Position numbers and translations under genes: made by a program. The notes under the pieces were generated by a model, which saw only the letters and a list, made by a program, of their open reading frames with translations, ran no database searches and was not told the DNA's origin. A DNA stretch of 64,000 bases from Gonocerus acuteangulatus (lineage: Eukaryota; Arthropoda; Insecta; Hemiptera; Coreidae), in NCBI GenBank assembly GCA_946811695.1, contig OX328124.1, forward strand, positions 55,868,603 to 55,932,602, written 5' to 3'. Below are positions 11,087 to 21,888 of this stretch, in pieces (the stretch's first letter is position 1; each line of letters opens with the position of its first letter).

Positions 11087-11279
11087 TACTATTTTGATTT
11101 GATTTTTTAATATATGGTTTTTTTATGATCTGACTATTTTATCCTTAATATTTTTGGCACGCGTAGTATCATATTTGAATTTATTTTGGCTGCGAGTTTT
11201 ATATGTGTGATCAGCCCACAATGTAGGGTGTCACAATGTAGTGGCAGCATATGGGCTCTAAGTGTGTGAATATCTTAAC

Positions 11280-11475
11280 GAAACTCGGCATATGTTGTGT
11301 TCATCGAAAGAGAAACATGTGTTGGAAGAATAAACTAAATGAAAATCGGTCCACAGAAAAAGGTTTACTCCAGAACTTTATTATTAATTTCTGATGGCTG
11401 TTATTCTTACTTTCTTGCAAGGAAACTCAGTAGATCACGCCCAACTATGTTGTAACATGTGATGTGAAAAAAAAA
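11280..11475 (+). repeat. Dispersed repeat with TCGGTCCA...TTTACTCCAGAA core
   Basis: Contains GAGAAACATGTGTTGGAA, ATCGGTCCA, GGTTTACTCCAGAAC and AGTAGATCACGCCCAA. Related sequence occurs at 17870-18060 and 35840-35930, so this is a dispersed repeat. Its class is unknown. Confidence 0.5.
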
Positions 11476-12060
11476 ATATCTTTCTGTTAGTAGTTGGGGT
11501 TTACTTGTACATAACTGTTCTGGGTAGAGATGGGCAAAATCGTTCTTTTCAACGAACTATTCCTTTTGGGATAGTTCCTTGAAAATAACTAGTTCAAAGA
11601 AACTACATAGTTCATTTCTAATTTGAAGTTTCCAATAAATAAGAAAATTCACAACTTGAGAGGATTTTTCAATAAGTAAAATTAAATAAATGAGCGCTTA
11701 AAACCTTAAGCCTATCAATCTAAATGCAAATATAATTAATTCTCTAAAAAAACTGGGAATCCCAAGCTTTGGGTAAGTAAGTAGTAAGAACCGATAAAGA
11801 TATAATAGTTTTACACTTTATTATTACTCTGCTTAGGATGCTGTTCTTGGTATTACCGAGTATGGAAAAGGGAAAAACTAATTTTTATTTGTATTCACTA
11901 AAAATAATTCTTGGGATGGCAAAAAAAATATATATGTATAGTTACAATAAGGTCTAGGAAAAAAAATAAAACATTGTAGTAGATGTAAAAAACATTTATT
12001 AAAACTAATATCTTACAATAATAATATTTACAATATTGATTAGTGAATTGTATGTACAGA

Positions 12061-12342
12061 ATTGAGGCGTAAAGATGCAAAAGCGCTTCTATCCAATTTA
12101 TGGCTCATCATTTTTTTTTTTTTTTTTTTTTTTTTCAAATCTATACCAATCCTACCTACTTGATATCGAAAAATCACCAACGTTATAATATAGAACAATA
12201 TAATATACTGTATTATACAGTTCTATGTTACAACTTTGGTGATTTTCGATATTCTTCGATTTCTTTAGGATTGGTACAGATTTGAAAAAACACGATGAGC
12301 CATAAAATGGATAGAAGCACTTTTGCATCTATACGCCTCAAT
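12061..12342. mobile_element. Hairpin MITE nested in the hAT element
   Basis: Inverted arms of about 120 bp: ATTGAGGCG, then GATGCAAAAGCGCTTCTATCC and TTATGGCTCAT, are mirrored by ATGAGCCATAA and GGATAGAAGCAC through CGCCTCAAT. The left arm holds a run of about 24 T. The arms also include the AGGTAGGAT motif seen next to (TA)n repeats elsewhere. Confidence 0.65.
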
Positions 12343-12535
12343 TTGAGACATTTTTGTTGTTTCTAATCTATTTCTTTTCTCGGTCATTATTTGACGTGCT
12401 TTGGAAAATGCGTCCACAGGAAACTGAGGTAGCTGGTAGAACGATTTATACGAAGCTCACAGCAGGAAAGATCTCAACTGATTGAACTGACGGAACTATC
12501 GATCTAAAGAAAGGAAAGGAAGCAGAGAACTGACG

Positions 12536-12751
12536 TAGGGATGTTTAGTTCAGGAACTAGTTCAAGCGAGTCTTCCGATCCCAAGAAGTTTCCTTGTTCC
12601 TTTAGGACCTGAAGTGGGGAGGACATTGGTTTGGTCAGGAGTAGGGATATATAGTTCAGGAACTAAGTAGTTCAACCGAGTCTTCCGATCCCAAGAAGTT
12701 TCCTAGTTCCTTTAGGTCCTGATGTAGGGAGGGCATTAGTTTGGTGAGGAG
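12536..12751 (+). repeat. Two-unit tandem duplication starting at hAT-type termini
   Basis: Units 12536-12641 and 12642-12751 (106 and 110 bp) both start TAGGGAT and share TAGTTCAGGAACTA, GAGTCTTCCGATCCCAAGAA and GGTCCTGA-type blocks. A third TAGGGATG follows at 12752. The start matches the terminal motif of the surrounding hAT element. Confidence 0.7.
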
Positions 12752-13106
12752 TAGGGATGTCATGCCATCTCATGGTACTTCCGGTTCACTCCCTGTCTCA
12801 TAATTACTTGTGGGGCACTACATTCTTTAATTGTGAGATTTTGATTACTAAATCGTTAATCGCGGGAGTTTGCGACTACAATTAAATTTTTAGACGTAAT
12901 TGCGGGTTAGTGCGATTGAATTTTAAATTGTTAATCGCCAATCTCCTCTGCAATTAATTTTTGCCCAACTCTGTCCTGGAGTAGGGAGAACGAGGGGGTA
13001 AAAGAACGATAGTTCTCTAAAATGATGAGAGCTTCGAACAGGTTTTTTTTCCTGAATAGTTCATTTGAACTAGTTCGTTCCTGAACTACACATCCGTAGT
13101 TGTGGA

Positions 13107-13717
13107 GCGGGTTATCTATAAGCTTGCACTCTCTTCTAACCAGGAAACGGCTGATGCCCTATCATCTATCGAGAGGAAAGCCACCCCTCCGTATCGATCC
13201 CATGAGCTTTCAAAATTATACAAACGCATGTGAGCCGATATACATCGTGGGTATCTAAAGAGAGTTTGAGTACTCTGTAATATGTTGAAATCGAATTATG
13301 CTGCTAATCATCGTGGCTTGTTGTTACTTCTGCCACTAGAAATGCTGAACAGGGGCGATGTATCCGGTTTCCAACTTGTTATAATTGTGGGATCTATTCC
13401 TGTTATCTTGATTTATTTTCTATTTTTTTAAATACAAATTTACAAAAAATAAAATAAGTCAAAAGGAAAGGAACTACCCCGAATCGATCTCACGAACCTT
13501 CAACATTACTACAAATATAAAATATTGGTTATTTTATGAAAATTCATCAGAAATGTAGCACACACTATCTACGAAGCTGAGCGAGGCACTTAGTTATGCA
13601 GCTCCCGCGTCATGTATGTTGTCTTTATAATTGGTCTTTTCTATAATGTAGGTACTGTTTTAAGTTGTGATTTCAACGTTCATTGGCATATCCTATTGAG
13701 GCTGCAATGATTATTTA
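13107..13717. other. Intergenic DNA
   Basis: No feature is supported. A short open stretch at 13120-13230 reads SSNQETADALSSIERKA in one frame and might be a non-LTR RNase H scrap, but it is too short to call. Confidence 0.3.
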
Positions 13718-14397
13718 TACAGGGTGTTCAAAACTCGATTGACACCCCCCTTTTTTCCCACAATTTTTGAAATTTAAAAACGAAACTTCGTGGGTCTTAA
13801 CGTGGTCAAATGAACATTCATTGGACCTAATGCACGACCTCTCAACTTTCTCCAGTTCTTCTCCAGAGACCCTAACTCTGGAATCTTCAATGGAAAGGGG
13901 TTATTTTTATGACGGATTATTGTAGAGAATTGAATTTTATGATGATTTTATATCTGTCATTTTTTCGCTAAAGCGCACCAATGACTAACAAATTGCGAAA
14001 AAAACGATAAAACCCTTGTTTTTCGTCACATTTCTGCCAATAACGTAAAAAGTATGCCCGTAATGAAAAAATTAGTGGATATAAACGTTGTAGAGGATTA
14101 AATTTACTTTCCAAAAAGTACCTTTAAATTCCTAAAATGTTGATAGGAATGGAGCAAAACAGACTTTTGTTTTTGAAGTTTTCAGAAACGTTTATTATCC
14201 ACGTGATCTACGCTTCAGTAAAACTTAATAAACATCTCCTAAACTATTTTTGCTCCACCTAGTTTTGGATTTAAGAACGTTTGAAGAAACAATAAAATTC
14301 AATTACTTTATAAAGGCATTAGTATAATAATTTTAAAGCAATAGAACTCACCTAATGATTAGAATTTCGTAGTAATTATTTTTGTGTTTGACGATTT

Positions 14398-14440
14398 TTT
14401 TTTTTTTTTTGTTTTTTACGGCGCCCTGACATCTAGGCCA
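14398..14440 (-). repeat. SINE 3' tail remnant in the left palindrome arm
   Basis: On the minus strand ATGGCCTAGATGTCAG is followed by GGCGCCGTAAAAAAC and an A run, the 3' end of the SINE family. It mirrors the tail at about 15036-15085 in the right arm. Confidence 0.6.
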
Positions 14441-14934
14441 TAACTGTTTATTAAAATACGTGTAAATAATTCACAAACTTTTACAATCAAACATAAAATA
14501 ATATTTTATTTTTCATCTAACTTAATATCAGCAATGATATCGTACAAAATAAACATTCAAACCCTGATTAGACTTGGAGAAAATCAGTCTGACGTCTTTA
14601 AAACGTAAATTTATCATAATTCAACAAAGAGAATTATTGAAATAATGTGATTTTTGAATGAGTTGATAATAATATTTGATTTTTTTTTTAGTTGCATCAG
14701 GGTTTGAATGTTTATTTTGTACGATATCATTGCTGATATTAAGTTAGATGAAAAATAAAATATTATTTTATGTTTGATTGTAAAAGTTTGTGAATTATTT
14801 ACACGTATTTTAATAAACAGTGAAAACAAAAATCTGGCCTGACAAAGTTGTTCTAAATTTTATTAGCTTTCATTTTTTAAAAAAAATGCATTCAAATCGG
14901 TTAAGATTTGGAGGCTGTAGCCTTTTTTGAAACA

Positions 14935-15085
14935 CGAAAAGTAGTGTGGCCCCACTGTGCGGCGGCAGGAATTTTCTTACCTCACGGCTCGTTGGAAAAA
15001 TTCCTCGCTGCACCCTGGATGTCGGCGCTAATGGCCTAGATGTCAAGGTGCCGTAAAAAACAAAAAAACAAAAAAAAAAAAAAAA
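14935..15085 (+). repeat. 5'-truncated tRNA-derived SINE at the palindrome centre
   Basis: Contains AATTCCTCGCTGCACCCTGG and TGTCGGCGCTAATGGCCTAG, then GCCGTAAAAAAC and an A-rich tail, matching the body of the SINE at 46420-46643. The tRNA-like head is missing. Only its tail is shared by both palindrome arms. Confidence 0.65.
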
Positions 15086-15763
15086 AATTCGTCAAACACA
15101 AAAATAATTACTACGAAATTCTAATCATTAGGTGAGTTCTATTGCTTTAAAATTATTATATTAATGCCTTTATAAAGTAATTGAATTTTATTGTTTCTTC
15201 AAACGTTCTTAAATCCAAAACTAGGTGGAGCAAAAATAGTTTAGGAGATGTTTATTAAGTTTTACTGAAGTGTATATCACGTTGATAATAAACGTTTCTG
15301 AAAACTTCAAAAACAAAAGTCTGTTTTGCTCCATTCCTATTAACATTTTAGGAATTTAAAGGTACTTTTTGGAAAGTAAATTTAATCCTCTACAACGTTT
15401 ATATCGACTATATTTTTCATTACGGGCATACTTTCTACGTTATTGGCAGAAAAGTGACAACAAACAAGGGTTTTATCGGTTTTTCGCAATTTGTTAGTCA
15501 TTGGTGCGCTTTAGTGAAAAAAATGACAGATATAAAATCGTCATAAAATTCAATTCTCTACAATAATCCGTCATAAAAATTACCCCTTTCGATTGAGTTA
15601 GGGTCTCTGGAGAAGAACTGGAGAAAGTTGAGAGGTCGTGCATTAGGTCCAATGAATGTTCATTTGACCACATTAGAACCCACGAAGTTTCGTTTTTAAA
15701 TTTCAAAAATTGTGGGAAAAAAGGGGGGGGGGGGAGTGTCAATCGAGTTTTGGACACCCTGTA

Positions 15764-16889
15764 TAATGAACTCTCAATGATATGGAACTATTAGAGAATA
15801 AAAACGTCAACGCTATATGCAACTAAAATAATGAAAATTACTTGAACGTAAATCAAATAACAAACATAAAAAGTTAAATGCCTTGGAAAAACAAAAATAC
15901 TACTGTAATGAGAAAGTGAAAGTATTTTTGACCATATTGTCGATACAAATGCAAAGTATCATATTTGAAAAGTGGTTTGGTACCTTATAGATGAAATATA
16001 TTTATATTTTATGCTATGATAAATTTTAATTAGACATATGCACATTTGTTAGTTTGATTTTCTGTATTTGATAATTATTTTTCTTCGATTTTCGAGAATA
16101 TGCTACCAAGTATATCAGCCCAACACCGATCAGAAAAATTAAATATATTTGTGTCGACGATATGCTTTTGTATATTTTTTGCGCGAAGTAATGAGTGAAA
16201 ACATCAGTAATTCGTGAACATATGTATTCAAAGCATAGCTCTACAACAAGTTTGCAAAGTGTTTAATTTTTTAGTTGAATGTTGAATAAAATAACATATC
16301 TCGCTGATAAATATAAATGTTTGAACGCACATTGTTTTGCTTACTGGGTTTTACGCATATTTTCAACTAACAATGTTCTACAAGAGAGCTTTTCGAATAT
16401 TTTCTCTCAAGGGCGATAACACATTATAATTTCTTATGTTCAGCGTACAGTTTCATGGACCCATTAGGGAAAAATTGTCAAAAATTTTATGGGCAAGCCA
16501 ATGACCAGTTGATGAAAACAAGTCATCCGTTTCTTCCTTTTGTTAAGGTTTTATAGAGCCAGAATAAAATCCTTCTTTTTTTTTTTTTTTTCAAATCATC
16601 AATCTGAAAGCTGGTTTGAATCTCATTAATTTTTACATGCCTGTATGGATGAATTTCAAGTAAAAGTTTGACAAATCGAGAAAATGTATATGTATATATA
16701 TATTCTATAAATTAATTTAAATAAGATTATGCTTTATAAATAGCTAAGCATGGTTTTGTTACAACTATTATTTACAGATGCAATTACTTTTAAAGGAATC
16801 CCAAAGATGACTAGAACACATCAGGGAAATAGAAAGAACTTAATAAGAAAGAGTTATAAACTTTTTTGACTTATAAGACCAGAATTATG
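15764..16889. other. AT-rich intergenic DNA
   Basis: No coding frame, RNA or repeat with recognisable structure was found. Confidence 0.4.
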
Positions 16890-17664
<775 letters not shown>

Positions 17665-17692
17665 ATTGGCCTAGATGTACATGTGCCGTAAA
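17665..17692 (+). repeat. SINE 3' tail scrap
   Basis: TTGGCCTAGATGTACATG followed by TGCCGTAAAAAATT matches the last ~30 bp of the window's main SINE family. Confidence 0.4.
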
Positions 17693-17869
17693 AAATTAAC
17701 CAAAAAATGCGAGAATTGCCTAAGATGTCGAGTGCGATTTTCATGTATAAGAATTAATAAAAATTCCGATTTGATATCGCCAAAATAAATATATATTGGT
17801 AGTATTGGAATTACATATAATTTTATTTATATTGGAACAAAATTTAGTATTCCTCGTACTCATCTAAAG

Positions 17870-18060
17870 AGAAAGATGCGCTGTAAAAATAAATTAAATA
17901 GGTCCATTAGGGCTGGGGTTTTAACGGCCGTTATTTTTACTTCTTTGCAACGTAAGTCGGTCAGTATCATGCCCAATTGATAAGGAACATGCTTTGTAAA
18001 AAGAAAATTATGGAATATCGGTCCAATAGAAGTTGGGAGTTTACTGTACGACGAAATTTT
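17870..18060 (+). repeat. Dispersed repeat, two joined partial copies
   Basis: GAGAAAGATGCGCTGTAAAA, AGGTCCATTAG, GGCCGTTATTTTTACTTC and ATCATGCCCAATTG, then a second ATCGGTCCAATAGAAGTTGG and TTTACT block. These match the repeat at 11280-11475 and part of 35840-35930. Confidence 0.5.
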
Positions 18061-18534
18061 TATTAATTGCGATTAATAGTTTATCACAAGGTAATTAAAC
18101 TGTGATAATAAAGTAAGAAAAAGTTTACGCTAGTGTTATTAGAGTTAAAACAAACAAAAAACAAATAAATAGGATGATTCGTAAGTAAGGTAATAACTGT
18201 GCTAGAATTTAGTTAGCCACGTGTAGATATTTCAGTGGCTCACTCAGTAAAATTTATTTCAATAGATAAAAAAGGAAAAAAAAAAAAATAAGAAAAAAAA
18301 AGGTTGGAGGGGGTGCTAAATTTTTTCCAAATGTTTTCAGTGTGAAAGGAATTGGAATGTGTATGTGATGTATTTGCTTTCGTCGGAGAAGGATAGGATA
18401 GGATAAGGAACTAGTGAGGATCAGCAAGTAGGTTTTTACGCCATCGTCGGGAAATATTTCGTTCGTGTTTTGTTAAGTCAATGTTATGTAAGAGTATGGT
18501 GTGTGTCAGTACTGGCAGACAGCATACTCTCAGT
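18061..18534. other. Intergenic DNA
   Basis: Nothing supported; an A-rich run occupies 18270-18301. Confidence 0.4.
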
Positions 18535-18948
18535 CAGTGTTGGGCAAAAATCATTCAGAATGATGAATAAAGATTAATGAATAAATGTATTATTTTATTC
18601 ATGAATGAAGAATAATTACTTTTATTCATTATTCGTTCTTCTGTGAATGAAGTTTATATTTTATTCACAAATTATTGGAATGATCAATCAGAATAAACAT
18701 ATTTTAGTGAATAATGATAGCTTTATTATGATGTTGGCAGCCGGAAATATGTATATATATGTGTGTTTGAGTAGGATTAATCAGTAGACCAACTAGAAAT
18801 AAATAATAACGAATGATGAATAATGAATAACGAATAATTCATGATGTACCGTGTGAATAAGATAATTCACTGAATTATTCATTATTCACTAAATATTTAT
18901 TTGAATAATTATTTGAATAATACTTTATTCGAATAATGCCCAACACTG
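18535..18948. mobile_element. hAT MITE with perfect 8-bp target duplication
   Basis: A 414-bp element with ends CAGTGTTGGGCA and inverted TGCCCAACACTG. It is flanked on both sides by CTCTCAGT (18527-18534 and 18949-18956), the 8-bp duplication expected of hAT transposition. The interior is almost entirely permutations of GAATAAT/ATTATTC, giving many alternative hairpins. It encodes nothing. Confidence 0.9.
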
Positions 18949-19022
18949 CTCTCAGTACTGCAGCACAACATGCTGCTATCTGTGTGTTTAAAAATGAGTG
19001 CATTACTGGCATATTTTCCTGT

Positions 19023-19180
19023 TACAGTAAAACCTCGTTTACACGGATAAAATGGGGCCAGGGGCAAACCTTGTGGTCTATGGGAGCGTCAACATTTCTC
19101 ATCAGCACTTCCGGCTGCGGCATCGGTGCGACATTAGACTTGATAAATGTGTTTTCATCCGTATATGAAGAAACTCGTTA
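19023..19180. mobile_element. Possible pogo/Tigger-type MITE
   Basis: Starts TACAGTAAAACCTCGTTTAC and ends with an inverted, degraded match (AACGAGTTTCTTC, ATACGGATG on the minus strand). CAGTAAAACCTCG is typical of pogo-like termini, which duplicate TA. The ends match imperfectly. Confidence 0.35.
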
Positions 19181-20620
19181 AAAATATATCAGCAGTTATT
19201 CCATTTAGGTTAAGATTCGGCTGCTTTCACTATGAATTTCTTTTCAGTGCATCGACTAATCAGGCCATTAGCACCGTAACAATCAGTTGTTAATAGAGAA
19301 TAACAACTTTTTGCCCTTCTAGAAACCGCTTAAGACTTATATCTTGTTTCCCGCCTCTATTACGAGCCTTGAAAAGTGCTTATTGTGACGAGGGCTAAGG
19401 TCACGACTAGTCTGATAACAACACCATTTTTTGTTGGTGTCCAACCCCCCCCCCCCCCCCCCCTTCCCGTCGGTTATGGTTCACAACACTCCGTACACCT
19501 ACTCCACAAGGGTAAGCAATAAAACATTTTAAGATTAATATTTTTTTTCTGATAAAACCTTTCTGTAAATTGCAAAATCATAAAAAATGACAGATTTTAG
19601 ATTTGCCGGGAAGTAGAAATGTTTTTAGTTGCCACTCAAATTAACCTTGTCCAAATTCAAAATTATTTTACCAAAGTAAAACAGAATGATTTCTTTTCCA
19701 GCCATGTCTTCAACGATAGGTTGACATAGAAAACAAGTTGATGTGTGTTTTTGTAGCATGAGGTGATAAAAAGTTAATAAAACAAAACTAACTTATATTT
19801 GAGTTAGCTTGCCCGGAATTTAGGATCAAGTGTGTTTTTTATCGACCAAACCTGCCATAAATTGTTTGTATGAATTGGTGAACTTGATTCGAAGCTATTC
19901 CCATTATTGTAGAATCAAATGACGTTTGGAATACGTGACAGGTAGTTGTGTTTCTTATAATCTGCTGAATGAATTAGTTTTGGAAAAAAAGAACGACATA
20001 AACAAGTCCATAAAAGATGCGTAATATGAGCACAATCCTCGTGAGTAGTATGAACTGAGATAATCTTCCAATTTAATACTGTAATTAAAAATTTAGGCGA
20101 AAAAACTGACAAAGAAAACTAATATCATGTTTAGTTTTGTGATCTTATGAGAAATACATAAAAATTAGTCTTGATGAAATTTATATTTCATGATTGTCCT
20201 ACATTAAAGTAGAAAAAAAAGTTATAAGCATAAATAAATAATTAAAAAAAGAAGAATTACTTTGAAAATTATAAATGTCAGAAGCGTTTATCTATATTGT
20301 TTTTCGTTTCGCGCCCTTCAGTGTTGTCATCTACTTGTGATTCGCATGTGTAGATAAATTTATTAACTGATTAACAAATTTAAATTAAAATTTACCAGCA
20401 ATAAACTAAAGTAACCTTTGGATTACGGTAGTCTTAGGCTGAGATCGTCCAATCGAAATTTATTAGGAAATGTAATAAGCTTTCGAATGCTCACCTCTTA
20501 GATCGAATTTTCAACGAGATTCGAAGTATAGAATTTCTTTCTTATATACTTTACTAACAATTACTATTTATGTGTAGTACAAATCCCATTTGAAAAGAAT
20601 AGGTATATGAATTACATCTG
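19181..20620. other. Intergenic DNA
   Basis: No gene is supported. It contains a C20 homopolymer at 19445-19464 and, near 19262, a scrap (AGGCCATTAGCACCG) resembling an inverted SINE tail. Confidence 0.35.
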
Positions 20621-20623
20621 CAG

Positions 20624-21148
20624 AAACAGAGGGTGACTTTTATATGGATTCCCGGACATTGTGGAATATATCAGAACGAGAAAGTTGACTCCTTGGCAAG
20701 GAAAGCAATTAGAGAAGGCATGCCATTCCATAAAGTTCCGAAAAATGATGTCATAGCTCATGGAAAAGACTCTATATGGATGAGATGTCAAACTGTCTGG
20801 CACGAAATGAGAGATAACAAGCTCCGAGAGATAAAAAGAAACGTGAAGCCATGGAAAACATCCACAAACGATACAAGGAGAAAAGAAGTAGTCTTGACCC
20901 GAATGAGAATCGGCCATACAAACCTCACGCATTCCTTCCTCATGTCAAAGGACCCCCCACCAATTTGTACCTCTTGCAATGTGCTGCTAACTGTGAAGCA
21001 CATCTTTACTATTTGCCGGGCCTATGAGCAACTGAAAGAGCAACACCAACTGCCAGACTCCTTTGATGAAATTCTAGGTGATCATACCAACCAAGTCGAG
21101 CGACTTTTTGACTTTTTAAGGGCCGCCAAATTGATAGACAAAATCTAG
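20624..21148 (+). pseudogene. Non-LTR ORF2 C-terminus: RNase H end plus zinc knuckle
   Basis: An intact 175-codon open frame. It begins in the last RNase H block, VTFIWIPGHCGIYQNEKVDS, in which the usual final active-site aspartate lies at the AD position and is read here as VD. It continues through a linker with KLREIKRNVKPWKTS and VLTRMRIGHTNLTHSFLM, then a C-x2-C-H-C zinc knuckle CTSCNVLLTVKHIFTICRAY, and stops after RAAKLIDKI. The reverse transcriptase and endonuclease are missing, so it is a dead fragment, although the frame itself is undamaged and so probably young. The nearest relative in the window is 55359-55859. Confidence 0.75.
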
Positions 21149-21534
21149 ATAGAAAATAAAGAACCGAAATGCTCGTTTGTTTGTTTTATTTATTTATAAT
21201 TTTCATATCTTATTTTATTAACATTACTTTTTTTTTTAATTTTAATTTGGTTTTATTATTTTTATTTTCTTTATTACTGTATTATTATATTTTATTATTT
21301 TCCTTTTCTTTATTTATTTATTTTTTTTATATTAATTTTTTCTTTGTTTACAAGACATTGAGCATTTATCTTTGTCGTTTGAATTAATATCTGCAAATAA
21401 AACCATTATTAATAACAATTTAATCAGAATGTATACATATTTAGACTTATTACAAAATTATAATGAAAATTACCACACACAGGAATGGCCTTACTGACCT
21501 TAAGGTTGACACGCCATTATAATAATTTAAAAAA
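20624..21534 (+). mobile_element. 5'-truncated I-clade non-LTR retrotransposon
   Basis: A 5'-truncated copy: the end of RNase H, a zinc knuckle, then about 385 bp of T-rich 3' untranslated region. That region ends in a hairpin (AATGGC...GCCATT, with an inner ACCTTAAGGT palindrome) and a short A-rich tail at 21525-21539. A second insertion of just this 3' end lies at 25733-25797. Confidence 0.7.
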
Positions 21535-21539
21535 AAAAA

Positions 21540-21888
21540 TCCCATTAATTCGAAGTAACCAAAAACAAAACTTCATATTTATAGCCCGAACATACTAAAT
21601 CATATAATATGCAAGACAAATCAATAAATTATTTTAAAATATGGTATTAAAACGATGTACCAAGTTGAAAAAAAAACAAATTTTAAATCACATCCCATTT
21701 TTCTTTATGGCTCTTAAATGTCAAATAAGAACTTGTACTCAATAAATCAGTAGCATAGGAGGTTGGGTGTAAATTAAGAGTAGACAACCTTTTCCAAATA
21801 TTTTATTACGACTATTCTATCTTTACAACCAAATATCATAGACATAGAATTTAGTAGCTGGTTGGCCAAATAAGTTTCTAAATAAAAA
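21540..21888. other. Intergenic DNA left of the satellite
   Basis: AT-rich, no recognised feature; ends in AATAAAAA directly against the first satellite unit. Confidence 0.4.

Larger units (their letters stand above)
11525..13098. mobile_element. hAT-like non-autonomous DNA transposon
   Basis: The left end TAGAGATGGGCAAAA and inverted right end (TACGGATGTGTAGTTC on the minus strand) resemble hAT termini. GAAC/GTTC-rich subterminal motifs lie inside both ends. The flanks are GTTCTGGG (11517-11524) and GTTGTGGA (13099-13106), an imperfect 8-bp target duplication (6 of 8). No transposase is present. Inside lie a nested hairpin MITE (12061-12342) and a tandem duplication bounded by further copies of the terminus. 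Confidence 0.5.
13720..15761. mobile_element. 2,042-bp palindromic Tc1/mariner-type element (TIR-only derivative)
   Basis: Long inverted arms, about 13720-14446 and 15036-15761, are nearly identical. They begin CAGGGTGTTCAAAACTCG on the left and CAGGGTGTCCAAAACTCG on the inverted right. Both edges abut TA (13718-13719 and 15762-15763), the Tc1/mariner target duplication. The arms also align loosely with 45261-45700, next to a Tc1/mariner transposase, through blocks such as AACTTTCTCCAGTT and TTTTATGACG. The centre contains a second inverted pair (about 14447-14568 and 14690-14821) and a truncated SINE. No transposase is encoded, so mobility would have to be supplied in trans. Confidence 0.75.

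Noticed and set aside
13115..13235. Non-LTR RNase H scrap (QETADALSSIERKA)
   Set aside because: Only a few residues fit and no neighbouring block of the domain was found.
14614..15757. Two minus-strand frames of 71 and 87 codons
   Set aside because: They lie inside the palindrome arms and have no family resemblance.
19443..19466. Poly-C tract as a regulatory element
   Set aside because: A bare homopolymer; likely slippage or an assembly-sensitive site.
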